DNA of 64,000 bases from Mycocentrospora acerina (taxonomy: Eukaryota > Ascomycota > Dothideomycetes > Pleosporales), in contig JAKUHH010000177.1 in the NCBI GenBank assembly GCA_022701365.1, positions 496,001 to 560,000 on the forward strand, read 5' to 3'. Both the position numbers and the translations under genes were made by a program. Of the stretch, positions 12,415 to 24,532 are shown one piece after another (position 1 is the stretch's first letter; each line of letters opens with the position of its first letter). The notes beneath the pieces were generated by a model. The model was given only the letters and a program-made list of their open reading frames with translations, was not told the origin of the DNA and did no database searches.

Positions 12415-13235
12415 GACTGGGCTTAACTAGTCGCAGATGCAGCACACGCTTTCAGTACGGAGAACAATGATTGAGATGTTGCTGGTGACAATTAATGCAA
12501 CACAAGCAATCTGCTGTCGATGATGGGTCAGGGTGGTGATGTGTGATGTTGTGCACGGTTAGAATAGCAGGGTTCAGGCTAGCTGCAATGCAATCATGGT
12601 CGAGTGCATGGGTGCCGGACAACAAAACAAACAAATACAAGGCGAAAGCGCGACGTTGTGTAGCTAAAGAGAAATGATGTACGGTGGTGACGCGAAGGCG
12701 CGTCGAAATCGATGGGTGGTGGTTTCGAGCGCGACTTGCCTGACGCGTAACGTTGATGGAAAGGCGCAGCGTGGGAACCAGGCTGTGGTGCTGGGAGGCA
12801 GACAGCCCTCGTAGGGACTGGCAATGCAAGCACGAAACTCTGTTGGTTGTGAAGCGAGGACTGGAGAGGTCGACTGCGTGTGCATGACCTGAAGTTGTCA
12901 CCTGTCTTTCCCAGTCATCCCGTCGTCGCGAACCCCACACGCTACCCCGGAACTACTACACATGCTCCGGCATCGAGCAGTCCAAGCTGTCGACGTCCTG
13001 GCCACCCCCGTAAAGGCATAGCAGACTGCACTGTGCGCCTCGACGAGTCCCATACGCAGACTAAGCAAGTATGTGCACTGCGCATTGTCATGATGGCGTA
13101 CCCCAGCATGAAGACGCCCAGATAAGCGGGACGCTGATACGAGCCCCAGCCTAGGTATAGCAACGTCCACTCCATCTCCCAGGCTTCCGACACATCGACT
13201 CCTGATCGATTCTTGACCCGCTGCCTCCTCACGCC
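12415..13235. promoter_or_regulatory. Divergent intergenic region, SSN3 / MFS transporter
   Basis: An 821-bp shared upstream region of two divergent genes. The minus-strand open frame at 12452-12940 has no domain and reads like 5' leader sequence. I see no clear TATA element. Confidence 0.5.
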
Positions 13236-14820
13236 ATGGATCCGCGATCATGGTTCAGTGCCCTCACAGGCTACTTTGTTTACATACTCTTTGTCGCGAC
13301 GCTTGGCCCACTGTTGTTTGGCTTCCATCTTGTATGTGGAACAGTTGGTTCTGGCAGAACAACAGCTAACAGCTGCAGTCGGAGCTGAATGCGCCAGAGG
13401 ATGTGATCCGCTGTAAGAAACGATCCATTACGGCCGCCCATCTCACCGCCACCGCCGTTCCGAACCTACCCCAATGCATCGAGATGAACCCCACGCAATG
13501 GGGCGTTGTGGGATCCATGTTCACCCTGGGAGGCCTCATAGGCGCCCTCTCATCCGGTACGCTGGCCAGCAGATTCGGCCGCCTGAGGACGATGCAAATC
13601 ACGACCCTCTTCTTTGCCATCGGCCCCGTCTTTGAAGCCCTCAGCCCGAACATGGGCGTCATGGCGTTTGGCAGGCTGTTGTCAGGAGTAGGCGCTGGAG
13701 CCTCGGTCGTCATTGTGCCGCTCTACATCTCTGAGATTGCACCACCGTCGCAGAAGGGCTTCTTTGGCGCATTCACGCAGATTATGTGCAACGTTGGTAT
13801 TCTGACTACGCAGCTGCTCGGCTACTTCTTGAGCCACGACTCGTACTGGAGGGTCATACTGGCGATTGGCGGCGTCATTGGTCTTGCCCAAGGCTTGGGA
13901 TTGCTGGTCTCAGTTGAAAGCCCAAAATACATGGCTGAGCAAGGCAATGTCACGCTCGCAAAGAGGACTTTGCGAAAGATCAGAGGCGAGGATGCCAACA
14001 TTGAAGATGAAGTGAAGGATTGGGATAAAGCGGGGTCAGCAGATTCAAATGGTAGGTCGTGTTTATTAAGAACGATTATTCACTTCTCAGGCTAACTCTT
14101 GGAACAGAAGAAGAGCAGACGCTGCTGAGCAGTGAGGGCAGTCCTACGCAGCCTGCATCGAGACCAGCTGGTAAGGATGAAGCGCTCAGCATCGTGCAAG
14201 TATTTCGTCACCCCGAGTACAAGAGCGCTGCCATTGCGGTCATCATGGTCATGCTCGCCCAGCAGTTTAGCGGAATCAACAGCATCGTCATGTACGGCGT
14301 GTCTCTGTTGGCAGGCCTGCTCGAGTCTAACTCTGCTCTGCTGAATCTCGCAGTGTCGGCACTCAACATCATTGTCACTGCAGGCTGCGCGCCTCTTTCC
14401 GATAAACTCGGACGCAAGACGTGCCTCTTGAGCTCGATTGCTGGCATGGGGATCAGTTCGCTGCTGCTTGCCGTGAGCATCATCAAAGCGATTCCTATCC
14501 TCTCCGCCGTCGCTGTCCTGCTGTTCGTGTCGAGTTTCGGACTGGGTCTCGGACCAGTGCCGTTCATCCTGGCGAGTGAGCTTGTAGGCCCGGATGCTGT
14601 GGATGCGACGCAGAGCATTGCGCTTGGAGCCAACTGGATCGCGACGTTTATTGTTGCACAGTTTTTCCCGCTGGCGAGCGCGAAGCTGCACGGAAAGGTT
14701 TACTTTATATTTGCAGCGCTGTCTGTATTCTTCTTTGCCTTCATCTCGTGGTATGTACCCGAAACCAAGGGCAAGAAGAATGCGGACGAGGTTTGGGGTA
14801 GGGAACGCAGGGTCGATTGA
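13236..14820 (+). CDS. MFS sugar transporter, Vps73/YBR241C-like
   Basis: Twelve-helix major facilitator of the sugar-porter family, probably in the vacuolar or another internal membrane if it follows its yeast relatives. Exons are 13236-13331, 13379-14051 and 14108-14820; introns are 13332-13378 (GTATGT...CAG) and 14052-14107 (GTAGGT, GCTAACT, CAG). It encodes 493 aa. Helix 1 has LFGFHLSELNAP, the first loop has SRFGRLR (the RXGRR position), PLYISEIAP follows helix 4, and the VESPKYMAEQG block is the sugar-porter PESPR motif in altered form. QQFSGINSIVMYG sits in helix 7, DKLGRK in the loop after helix 8, and VPETKGKK at the C-terminus. The changed PESPR site argues against simple transfer of hexose-carrier specificity. 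Substrate unknown. Confidence 0.9.
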
Positions 14821-15336
14821 GGCTCAACTCGCATGCGCGCGGATGACGTTGACGTACATGTTGCATGGCAGCAAGGATGCATGGTGCAGCAAAGACCAAG
14901 TGGAAGCGAATTGAATAGACTCTGCCCAGGGCATGTTTTGCGCTGCACTGCTTTGAAATGCTTACTCATGCGGATGCGGTGATTAGGCTCAGGCTTAGCC
15001 GTCTGCCGGCGGCGAGCAGCACCAGGCGGTCGAAAGTCGGCGCTGTTCCGCGTGCTTCCAAATGACAGCGCTCGGAATGACATGCGGTTTCGGCCTCGGT
15101 CAACCCCACAAAAAGTGCGTCCAGGTGCACCGAGGGACTCAGCACGACATGACTACATTGCCCGGCCCCCGGCTGCTGCACTGGTGCCTCTGTTGCTGCG
15201 TGTAGTCTATTCATACTCATACTCATACCCATACCCATACTCACACCCACATTTCTACCCACGTTTGCGTCGACATTTCCATCTACATCGACATCGACGT
15301 CTGCACCTACACCCACACCCACACCACACCACACCC
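14821..15336. promoter_or_regulatory. Intergenic region and pyrimidine-rich RIB1 leader
   Basis: The 3' end of the MFS gene is followed by the RIB1 upstream region. From about 15205 to 15336 the plus strand is a C/A/T-rich array of near-repeats of CATACTCATACC and CCCACAC. Pyrimidine-rich tracts of this kind often precede fungal start codons. An in-frame extension of RIB1 through this tract would encode only low-complexity Ser-Tyr-Pro-His sequence. Confidence 0.55.
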
Positions 15337-16593
15337 ATGTTGTCGGAACCACCCGCCCCGGCGTCGCACGACTTTCCGCCATTGTACTCACCGCACCCGT
15401 CGCCGAGCGGGCACGCAAACGCCTTCGACTTCCCCACCAACGGCCAGGACGCAGACCAGCATGCGCTCCACCGCGTCGTCTCCCGCGACCCCCCGCCGTC
15501 CACCATCTCGCCGGCCTTTACGCCCCCCGCAACCCCGGGTGTGTCGACTCCCTCGCACCCGCGCCCTCCCCGCTCCGTGCCCGTCGACACGTCGACAGCC
15601 TTGGCCTCGGCGCGCCCCGAGCTGCTGCAGAAGTTGCCCGAGGTCGAGTGCGAGGTGCGCGCACGCATCCCCACGACGACGGGGCATGAGATGTGGCTGC
15701 ACGTCTACCGCAACAATGTCGACACAAAGGAGCACCTGGCCATTGTTTTTGGCAGCGACATCCGCTCCCGCTCGCTGGACGCCGAGCGCCCAGGCGAGAC
15801 GGAGCTCGACCGCATGACGAGGGGCGCTTACGTGGGGCGACTCTACCCCGGCCGGACCAGTTCGCGCATAGAGCAGATCAAAAAGGCCGAAGGCGTTGCT
15901 GCGAAACGGAGGCCTGCAGAACACGTAGAAACCAGCAATGGCCTGCTTTCTCCTTCCTCGGCCTCCTCGGAGAATGGCGATGCGCAGTACATCTCCGCCT
16001 CGGACCTCCCCCTTGTCCGCATCCACTCAGAATGCTACACAGGCGAAACAGTCTGGTCTGCGCGCTGCGACTGCGGTGAGCAGCTCGACGAGGCCGCTCG
16101 CCTCATGGCCGACCCTATCCTTTCCCCTTCTGGCGGCGCAGTCATCTACTTGCGCCAGGAAGGCCGCGGTATTGGTCTTGGCGAGAAGCTGAAAGCGTAC
16201 AATCTGCAGGATCTGGGAAACGACACATACGAAGCAAACATCATGCTGCGACACCCCGCCGATGCACGAAGCTACGGCCTAGCAACGGCCATGCTGATGG
16301 ACCTGGGGCTGGACGGTGACCGCGGCATTCGTTTGTTGACGAATAATCCCGACAAGGTGCATGCGGTCGAAGGGCCGAACAGAGAGGTGGTGGTGAGAGA
16401 ACGGGTTGCCATGGTGCCAATTGCGTGGAAGACGGGTGGCGAAAAGGGCATCAACAGCGAGGAGGTGGAGAAGTACCTAAGTACAAAGGTGAGTTACATT
16501 GGCTGAACACGGACAAAGTTTTGGAAATGAAGATTTGCGCGACTAACCTGAAAGTAGATTGAAAAGTTCAAGCATATGCTAGATCAAAAATGA
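15337..16593 (+). CDS. RIB1: GTP cyclohydrolase II (riboflavin biosynthesis)
   Basis: Converts GTP to 2,5-diamino-6-ribosylamino-4(3H)-pyrimidinone 5'-phosphate, formate and pyrophosphate, the first step to riboflavin. Exon 1 is 15337-16488, the intron is 16489-16557 (GTGAGT...TAG), and the last exon, 16558-16593, adds IEKFKHMLDQK. It encodes 395 aa. The zinc ligands are Cys233, Cys244 and Cys246 in ECYTGETVWSARCDCGEQ. The block YLRQEGRGIGLGEKLKAY follows, then DTYEAN and RLLTNNPDKV. The first ~90 residues are Pro/Ser-rich, as in other fungal Rib1 proteins. There is no DHBP-synthase domain, so the protein is monofunctional. Reading-frame extension upstream reaches another ATG near 15079, but that segment is low complexity, so I prefer 15337. 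Confidence 0.95.
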
Positions 16594-16970
16594 TGCATCG
16601 CTGTGGTTATTCATATATAGACCTGCGTCCTGCAGTTTTTACCATCTACCTTTGCTCCCTCAACATCATATTTATACCCTCGGCACCGCAACCCTCGTGT
16701 TTGCGACAGGCCGTAGAAGCAAACTGCAGTTTGACATATTTGTACGTTAAAAGCTAGATCGGTTTTCAGGTGTACAGGTATTGAGAATAAAAGCGGAAGA
16801 ATGAAGGGGTGGCAGCTTGGAGCGACAGTCGCTTCTACTTAAGAATGTCGAAGCCACTTCACTCACTAACGATAAGCATGCAATACGTTCAAATCGGATC
16901 CAAGCAATCGGCATTCATATTTCTTTGCTTATTCTTGTTTTTTATTATTCATCCTGCCAAAGCCATCCAA
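16594..16970. other. Convergent 3' intergenic region, RIB1 / oxidase
   Basis: A 377-bp AT-leaning region holds the 3' untranslated ends of two convergent genes. No gene or repeat is recognisable in it. Confidence 0.6.
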
Positions 16971-18667
16971 TCACGGTCCATTGGCAATAGGCGGTCCATT
17001 CAGCTTGAAATACCCCGGTTGCAGTGTTTGGAAAACACTTGTAGGATCGTACTTCTTCGCTATAGTCTTCAGCTTCTTGACATTAGCATCGCCATAGCTG
17101 CCAATCACATCTTGAAACTGTGATGCATAGTTCATGTACAAGTACTCGTTTGCAAGACCCCGTCTTTTTGCTTCAGCCTGCATGCGTTTGACAACATTAG
17201 CCCCCGAGGCCAACACACGTGCATCGTCTTCGACCTTGTCCCAGCGATATGCTGGGTTGATGAGGAGAAGGGGTCCCTCGGATGGGAAAATGCCGAGCGC
17301 GTTTCCGCCCTTGTACGCCATCTGCTCGAGTTGCGGGACGGTGATTACTTGTAGCGTGTTGGAGGGGATTAGGCCCGCTACGTCTGAGATTTTGGCAAAC
17401 TCGTCGAATGTGACGTTGATGACGAACTCGACTAGCTGCTTATCGAGCTTCGAAGATGCTGTCCAGTACGATTCTCGGTAGCCTTTGGGATTGTTGTTGT
17501 TCAGCTGTTGGGTCAAGTTGGCGAGGGTGTTTATTTTTGTAGTGTCAGCAAATGCAGGAACGGCTCTGTATTCCTCAAAAATGGATGCGTTGACTACTGG
17601 ATCAGCATACGTGAGTTCTGCAACTGCGAGCTTGATTCCCTGATATTCTGTGACGGCGAGAAATTGCGTTGCCTTTGGGTCTTTTGCGGCGTTGACACCA
17701 AGATTGTAGAATGCATTAATAGCTGCCGGGAAGGAAGTTTCGAAAAACTGGCGCTGTCCGCCAAACATCTCCGGTCCGTGGCTGAATGTTTCCAAGTCAA
17801 ATCGAGTGACGATACCAAAGTTGTTTCCACCACCGCGTAGAGCCCAGTAGAGGTCAGGGAACAAGGTTCGGCTGGCAGTCACAGCAATGCCTGACGCGGT
17901 GACTACCTCGTACGACGCCACATTGTCGCATGCCCATCCATATGTGTTTGCAAAGAACGAGATGCCTCCCCCGAGCGTGAGTCCGCCGACACCTATCGCT
18001 GAGACGCGGCCCCCAACCACGGCCAGATTGTCCTTTGCAAGAGTCGTGTAGACGTCGTACCAGACATTTCCGGGCTCAATCGATGCAATCCTATTCCCAC
18101 TGGAGAGTTTGATGCTCTTCATCTTTTCAAAAGTCATCGTGATGCCGCCATCGATGCTAGACGCTCCTGCAAATGCAGCATGTCCTCCGCTTCGTACGGC
18201 AAAGGGACATTGTGTAAGACGAGACAATAGGACTAGCGTTGATACCTGCGTAGTCTTGACGGGCTTGAACACACAGTATGGCTCCGGCTCTCTCTGTTGC
18301 GTCGACCAGAAGTAGTCAATGACGGCAGTATACGCTGGCTCGCCCTGTGCTTCGACCTGGTCGTCTCCGAAGAGAAGTCTCAATGATTTGCACTGCAGTA
18401 ATTGTCAATTAGATTCTCACATATCTCGTGTACCATGTTTGTCATGTATGGAAGAGGCATGTACTGAACACTCTGGGTACTCACAGCGACTGCACAACCG
18501 CTTACGGACGATCTCTCAGCGAGACCAACCAATTCGGGGATAGCCGATATGTCGACCCCATTATCAAGTAGGGCTTGCGTGATGTTGAAATCTGGTTGCT
18601 CGAATGCTTCCTGTGCTGATACTCCTGCTAGTATGAAGCTAAGTGTCGCAACCAAGGCGGTCTTCAT
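16971..18667 (-). CDS. Secreted FAD-linked oxidase, berberine-bridge/VAO type
   Basis: Flavoprotein oxidase of the vanillyl-alcohol-oxidase fold with a BBE C-terminal domain; such enzymes oxidise carbohydrates, phenolics or secondary-metabolite intermediates. Exon 1 is 18667-18485 and exon 2 is 18392-16971; the intron is 18484-18393 (GTGAGT...CAG). It encodes 534 aa. The signal peptide is MKTALVATLSFILAGVSAQ. The FAD-binding segment CPFAVRSGGHAAFAGASS contains the His expected to hold FAD covalently, followed by GGLTLGGGISFFANTYGWACDN. I do not see the second covalent Cys of bicovalent enzymes. The BBE domain ends with YMNYASQFQDVIGSYG. The chosen ATG starts the signal peptide; the in-frame upstream extension is not secretory. 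Substrate unknown, and no biosynthetic cluster surrounds it. Confidence 0.92.
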
Positions 18668-19981
18668 TGTCCTATTGGCACTCAACTGACCGCCAGATAC
18701 CGGCGGAGAGTATTCGGCAGGAAGTAGATCCACAGTGCAGGAAATGTAACAACAGGGGATTACCAGGTGCCTGGATAGGAGGAGCAGGCAGACTTGATAA
18801 AGCCATCAGGACCCATGGAGATTAAATGTACATATTTGAACACTTTGCTGATGCCATGACAGTGTCTACTTCGCAGTTACTGCAGAGGGTTCTTGCTAGG
18901 CTTGACACAGCGAGCTAAAGCCATGGCATACATTTTGAAATGGCATCTAATCCCCACGACGAAACAATCACCTTCCATTCTGCGGCTTGAGTGACAAGGA
19001 TAGACGAGACATGTCCGTTCAGGGGCTCATTCTTATCTACTGGACCCCAATCCTTCAAAGTAAGCACCTTTAATTTGTAGTGGCCCAATTTGCATGTCGA
19101 AGATTTGGCCCTGGCTGGAAACATGTCATGTTATGCAACTAGTAAGAGTTGCGGCGTTGTCGCAACAATAAGCTACGGCAGACTATTACAATTCGGACTA
19201 GGCGTATGCGGCCCGGCCACCGACCCCAGCCAACATGCTACCATGCTTGCTTGTCACGCACGCTCTAGCCGTTTGGCCGCAAGAACAATCAGATCGGAAA
19301 CATCGAAGCGTAACTGCTAGCACCGAGGTAGTTTGGCAAGCACAACTTCCCGCCTTCAAAGCTATTGACAGCTGACGATCCGGCCCGTGGGCGGTCCATT
19401 CCACCTATCCGCAGTAGCAAGCCACGACCTGACTGACTTTGCACTTGATGATGGATAGAGTTCGCAATTGTCGCCAAGTTGAACGGGGATTCGCCCGGCT
19501 AAAACTTACGGATGGATGGCAGCAGCGCCAATGCACCGCGAAAAAGCAATAACTCGCGAAGAAAGAAAATAACAAGTTTAGGAAACTTCTTGAGCACCAC
19601 ACTTTCCCTCGACAGTAGAGTGTTAAATTTTTTTGGGCGAAAACATGGCGGAACTGGCGTATAGCCTTTTGAGGGTCTTCCGAACAGAGTTAAACTTGAG
19701 CTCTGCCATGGTTGACTGTGCTGCATGCGTTCCGCTGAAGGATTTCCGCCCTGGCAATCTACTATCGCTGTTTCCCCCAAAGATCTACAAAAACCAGCCT
19801 ACATTATCAACCGCCGTGCTCCCGCACCGTATGCTATGCACATTTCTCCTTTGAGGCCGCGGGCTCTTTTCCTGGTGCAGATAACCGACAACTGAACAAT
19901 CCACTTGACGACTCAAGCGCCACGTCCTTGCATTTTTTTTGCGTAGCGTCACTCCCACAGCACATTCATTACGTTGCCTCG
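18668..19981. other. Divergent intergenic region, oxidase / 7-TM protein
   Basis: About 1.3 kb lies between two divergent starts. Open frames are below 95 codons and have no domain features. Nothing else was recognised. Confidence 0.55.
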
Positions 19982-21307
19982 ATGTCGGCGACAAGAAACT
20001 ACGTCACGGAAAGTGGACTTATCCGCACTTCGTACGCCATGATTTGCCTGACAACGGTATTTGTCCTCGCGCGCTTCATTACCACGCGGATGGTTCAGTC
20101 AAAGCGATGGACGGTACAAGACACTCTTGTGTACTTGTCTTATGTTCTGTTTCTTGTCATGGCCATCCTCTACATCGTGGTGACGCCGAAACTGTTCAGG
20201 TTGACAGCTTTTGCCGAGGGGAGAATTGCCTTGTACGCAGATGTTGTGGACGATAACATGGCTGTGCTGCAAATTTTCTTTGTCAACGGCATGATGCTGT
20301 GGTTTGTATTATGGACGGTCAAGTTCTCGTTCTTGATGTTGTACAAGAAGCTCATGGAAGGACTTCACAATATCTACATTCAGCTTTGGCGGGCAACACT
20401 GATATTTTGCATCCTGGTGAGTTACCCAAGAGACTTTTGGGTGTTTATGAGCGCAGTGGTCCTAACGAGCAAAAAAGTCCTTGATCGGCGCCGTTGTCTC
20501 ACACTTCACATCCTGCTCTAGCATGCGTGCGTGGTTCACACCAGGCCAATGCGCCACACCGCGAGATGCTAAATCCCAAATTGCTAGTTTGTACTACACC
20601 TACGCAGTCGATGTCCTATCAGACTTGATGAGTAAGTATCAAATCCCGAAGAAAACACCTCCATGCGCAATGCAAGTTTTAATCAACGCCTCCTATAGTC
20701 ATGGGCCTCCCTATCCAACTCATCTGGAATCTTCAAATGCCGTTGTCTTCAAAGATTGGCCTCATGGCCCTCTTCGGTAGCGGGTTTGTCCTCATTGCCG
20801 CCGCAACACTCAGAGTTGTCCAAATCGGCACCAAGGCTCAGAACAGTACACCAAGCTCTACCTGGCTTGCTCTATGGGGGATAATAGAATGCTCCATCGG
20901 TTAGATGAACCCCCAACCATCTTATTGCTGGCTTGTCACTAATACGAAAAGTAGCTGTCATCATCGGATGTGGCCCTTCCTTTGCCTCGCTGATCCGAAG
21001 TCGAACTAGTCGACATGTGTCGTATGACACACAGGGCTTCGTGAGGCAGCGTGGAGATAATGAGGAGGTGGACGGCGTTGATGGGGTGAGGATGAAGACT
21101 TATGCCAAGGTCACACATGGAGCTGTACTGGAGGAGGAGAAAGTGCATGGGAAGAAGGAGGACGAGGAAGAGGAATTTGATGATCAAGATGGCGATCAAT
21201 TGGAAATTGTAGAACAGAATCGAGGGACTAAAAAGTCGAACATACAGCTGAGACAAGGTCGCGGGCGCAGATCAATGGGGACTAGGGCACCCCATGAAGA
21301 GGTATAG
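19982..21307 (+). CDS. Fungal rhodopsin-like 7-TM integral membrane protein
   Basis: Integral membrane protein of the large Pezizomycotina family related to the membrane part of Pth11-type receptors. Exons are 19982-20416, 20478-20631, 20699-20899 and 20952-21307, with introns 20417-20477, 20632-20698 and 20900-20951 (the last has GTTAGA as donor). It encodes 381 aa. Seven hydrophobic helices can be traced: after GLIRTSY, DTLVYLSYVL, LQIFFVNGMMLW, LWRATLIFCIL, YYTYAVDVLSDLMIMGLP, KIGLMALFGSG and WLALWGIIECSI. Family hallmarks are the Cys in the fourth helix region, DLMIMGLPIQLIWNLQ, and E-x-x-VAVII in helix 7. There is no N-terminal CFEM domain. The tail is highly charged (EEEKVHGKKEDEEEEFDDQ). 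Ligand and role unknown. Confidence 0.88.
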
Positions 21308-21648
21308 ATTTTCCTCCATTTTAGAACAGCGGAGTTCTTTTTTCTTTTTCTTAGATACCCAGATCACTCTGATCAATGATTCAAAATATTGCTATGACAT
21401 TAATTTGTTGTGAATGATGGTGGTGATTGTGATGATGATAATGTTGTGGTTGGAATTGATAATCTTAAAAAGTTCATTTAGAATAAAATACTTGTATCTT
21501 CGATGACATGACTGTGAATTGCTCATTAGGTAATTGCTAAATCAGAAATATGAGAATAGAGAAAAATATTAAATATGGTTCGATGGCTGTTTTCAGATAA
21601 ATCGTTTACCGTAGGAGGCGAAAGATATTTCATCCCTTGATTACACCT
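21308..21648. other. Convergent AT-rich intergenic region
   Basis: A 341-bp AT-rich stretch with GATGATGATAATG-type short repeats near 21430. It holds the 3' ends of the two neighbouring genes. No gene is recognisable. Confidence 0.6.
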
Positions 21649-22779
21649 TCATGCGTAGCGTGCAGCCGCTGCTGCTACCTGATTACTTGGGCCCACTGGC
21701 TGTGAATTCACCTGCTGAAAATGTACCTGTTGAGGAGACATTTGCTGGTTCGCATACACCCCCTGTGATGTATAGAATTGCTGTTGAGCCACTGGCCGTC
21801 CATGAGCATGCCCGGGGGTTGTTTGTACAATCGCCCCATCCCTGACCATCTTCATGACAATCTCCGCAGCAAGCTTCTCAGCATCCTTGCTCACGCTCCC
21901 TCTGTTGTGCTGATGCGTATCCACACACGCCCAAACAAACAGCGTAAAGTGCAGCACAATGGCGAGGAACTGGCACACCAGTCCCGTCAATTCGACATTG
22001 AAGCGATTCGGCTTCTCGCGCCAGAGCTTGTTGACGAATGCGTCTTCCTCGGCGCAGTTTGCAAAGCCAGTCACTGCCCAGCTTTGGTCTGCGTCGCAAT
22101 CCCGCTCGTTTGAACGTGTAGACGAGGGATAACGGTTCAAGTTTGAGGTCCACACCCAGGTCCCGTTTTGAGCAAGCTTGTAGCCCTGCGCGCTGGAATA
22201 AAATCCATATCTGGAGTCTAGCCCCCAAATCTCGCCATCTGCGCCCCAGTTCATCAGCGACACGACCGAGTACAATGTCATCATTGCCGCGAGGATAAAT
22301 GCCAGCCAGAGCAGTAGGTCGAGTGCGACGCGCGCGCCGGGATGGACGGGGCGCTTCCGGATCAGGAATACGATAACGCAGATGCAGCTCCAGAGGGCGG
22401 ATACGGAGAGAGGGATCAAAGTGTAGGTGAGGAGGATAGAGGGGCTGTATAGGGTGTTGGAGGTTGCAACGGCCCAGCCAATGCAGCCAATTCCGATGAT
22501 GTCGATTATTACGAGAATGGTGTAGAGAGCGACTTTGAACTTCCAGCGAGGGTCACCATTGTTGAGTTTTGAAATTTGCGTCTGTTGTGGAGAAGCGTCT
22601 TGACCTTGGGTAGGAGTCGATATTGTTGTAGTTGGAGGTATCGCTGGCACTGCGGTTATCTCAAGGTCTGGTGTTTGCGATGTAGTCGTGTTAGAAACGT
22701 TTTGCGCCGAGATGGGAGTTTGGTTAACGGAAGATGGATGGGGCACCTGCGGCCCGTCTTGAGCGTGTTTCTCAGACAT
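21649..22779 (-). CDS. Four-TM membrane protein, MARVEL-like topology
   Basis: Intronless gene for 376 aa. I do not recognise a named orthologue. The first ~75 residues are polar and Ser/Thr/Pro/Gln-rich and probably cytosolic. Four hydrophobic helices follow: VALYTILVIIDIIGIGCIGW, SILLTYTLIPLSVSALWSCI, ALDLLLWLAFILAAMMTLYS and LVCQFLAIVLHFTLFVWACV. The long loop between helices 3 and 4 contains two Cys (near ERDCDADQ and FANCAEED) that could form a disulphide, and an NGTW N-glycosylation sequon. The C-terminus is a Gln-rich tail with VYANQQMSPQQ. The topology resembles MARVEL-domain proteins, but no sequence motif proves this. The start is the first ATG of the frame. Confidence 0.82.
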   Translation of the reverse strand: MSEKHAQDGPQVPHPSSVNQTPISAQNVSNTTTSQTPDLEITAVPAIPPTTTISTPTQGQDASPQQTQISKLNNGDPRWKFKVALYTILVIIDIIGIGCIGWAVATSNTLYSPSILLTYTLIPLSVSALWSCICVIVFLIRKRPVHPGARVALDLLLWLAFILAAMMTLYSVVSLMNWGADGEIWGLDSRYGFYSSAQGYKLAQNGTWVWTSNLNRYPSSTRSNERDCDADQSWAVTGFANCAEEDAFVNKLWREKPNRFNVELTGLVCQFLAIVLHFTLFVWACVDTHQHNRGSVSKDAEKLAAEIVMKMVRDGAIVQTTPGHAHGRPVAQQQFYTSQGVYANQQMSPQQVHFQQVNSQPVGPSNQVAAAAARYA

Positions 22780-23126
22780 TTTGTAGAAAGAGAGAGAAGG
22801 CGCGTGGAAAATTCAAACAAAGAATTGATAACGAAGGTGGTGCGCAAAGCCGCGCGTGAGTTACAAGCGAATGACGGGAATACACCAAGAAGAAAGAAGT
22901 AGAAGAATAAGTATAAGAAAAGACTGGGAAATAGCAAAAAAGGGTACAAGTTTTGTTTAGCTACATGCGGGACGGGCTGGTGGCCTGAATGAACCGGTGA
23001 GACTTAATTTAACCTGATGTCGCATCGGTTAACCCATGTCAAGAACTTCTCAGAATGAGTTCTACTCTAGCTTGACAACAGTGTCGCATTCCACGTGGCG
23101 AACCTCGTAAAGATCCAAAAGTGGTA
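22780..23126. other. Intergenic region, 4-TM gene / DsbA-like gene
   Basis: A 347-bp region between the promoter of the 4-TM gene and the 3' end of the oxidoreductase gene. It has a purine-rich stretch near 22890. No gene is recognised. Confidence 0.55.
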
Positions 23127-23868
23127 TCACACGCATTCTTTTGCCACTTGAGTAAGCATCTTCTCATACTCCGTAATCTCCTTTGCACCGACACATGTGA
23201 AGTCTCTCTTCCGCCCTTCGAACACAACATACGGCACACTGTCGACCCCGTTCCCTGTCTGCTCTCTAATTGCAGCTTTTGCCTCCATAAGTCCTTCATG
23301 CTCGTCATTTACCAACGCCTTTGCCTCTTCCTCTGTCATTCCCGCAGCGACACACGCAGCCACTAGAGTGCTCGGACTCGACGGGTGCTTTTGTTGGACA
23401 AAGTATTGCTGGTACAAACTCTCGAGTCCCTTTTCTGCCGCAGCAGGTGACTTGTTTGCTAGCAAGTACTGTAGGATGCGATGTGCGTGTATTGTATTTG
23501 CAATCATGCCGTGAAAGTTGAGATCAATGCCTTCGATTTTGCCCAAGTTGGTCATGTAGGTTGTGTACATGTTCATTCTCTCTTGGCTGCCATCGTATTT
23601 TTGGTTCTTGTACCACTCATATTTGTCTTCGCCTTGGGCACTGAAATCTGGATAGAGTTGGTAGGGAGCGATGGTTAGGGTGAAGGTTGCAGGAGAAGAA
23701 GGATTCTTGGAGCGGTAGGAAGCGAGGGCTTTGTTAAGGCGGACGAAACCAAGGTAGGTCCTGTCAGGATGTTAGAGATCAGCAGAGAGCTAGAGGCTGG
23801 AGCAAGGAATGGGCGAACCAAGGACATATTGTGTCGAGTGTGAATGTGATGGTTGATTCATAAGGCAT
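23127..23868 (-). CDS. DsbA/FrnE-family thioredoxin-fold oxidoreductase
   Basis: Cytosolic-type DsbA-like protein related to FrnE and 2-hydroxychromene-2-carboxylate isomerase; these act on thiols or glutathione conjugates. Exon 1 is 23868-23819 and exon 2 is 23760-23127; the intron is 23818-23761. It encodes 227 aa. The active-site region is CPWTYLG, formed across the splice, so the usual CxxC is reduced to a single Cys, as in many FrnE-like proteins. The GMIANTIHAHRILQYLL segment and the C-terminal GVDSVPYVVFEGRKR (cis-Pro loop V-P) are family hallmarks. The donor GTTCGC is weak, but the join restores the expected motif exactly. No signal peptide. Partner unknown. Confidence 0.88.
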
Positions 23869-24532
23869 TTTCAGTGCATTGGCTTGTCGTGCGGCGTATG
23901 AAGTGTCGCTTTTCTGTTCTTTTCAGAAACGTTCAATCTTTGAAGCTCTTCTTTTCAGACAGATAAAACAGTGAGTTGGAGGTATTTTTTCTACAGTTTG
24001 TACACAATTGTAGTTTATTTCAATTAAACAATTGTCAGGGTCGAACTGCACATCTGTTTGTTGTTGTTAATTGTTGGCTGCTGTGACGCGCGAGGTAAAG
24101 AGAGTGATGAAAAGAGTTGCAGATGATTTGTAAACTACAAGTCTCTACAAGAACCATGAGGGATGCACGTGCAACTTAGACTCCATGTCTCCGAGCGACG
24201 TCATGCGGGGCGGGCTACGGAACAATCCCCGCATAGAACATCATACCCTAGCATCTGCCCCAGATGTGGCTAGAGAATTTGAAACGTGCAAGGCTGGAGC
24301 ATCAGCAAATCTTAATATGCACCATGGGATATCGGACACTAGAATTAGATCTAAGATGTGATGTGATGTGAACTGGGTCTTGGGAAGATAACAACCGAAG
24401 CTCTCACAAGAACGTCAAGCCAAACAGGAACAAAGCTCACCGACAAACAAGGTGGAGCGATGACAAGCAACGAATACAGCTAACTCATGCTTGCTCTAAA
24501 AAGACAAGAAAAAAAACAGTACCGGGCGCCAA
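23869..24532. other. Intergenic region, no gene seen
   Basis: A 664-bp region upstream of the DsbA-like gene and downstream of RVS167. It has a short GATGTGATGTGATGTGAAC repeat near 24355. No coding or RNA gene is recognised. Confidence 0.55.

Noticed and set aside
12452..12940. Minus-strand 162-codon frame upstream of SSN3
   Set aside because: It has no domain or hydrophobic pattern and lies where the SSN3 5' leader and promoter are expected.
15388..16026. Minus-strand 212-codon frame opposite RIB1
   Set aside because: It is antisense to a conserved enzyme, with Arg/Gly-rich composition typical of complementary frames.
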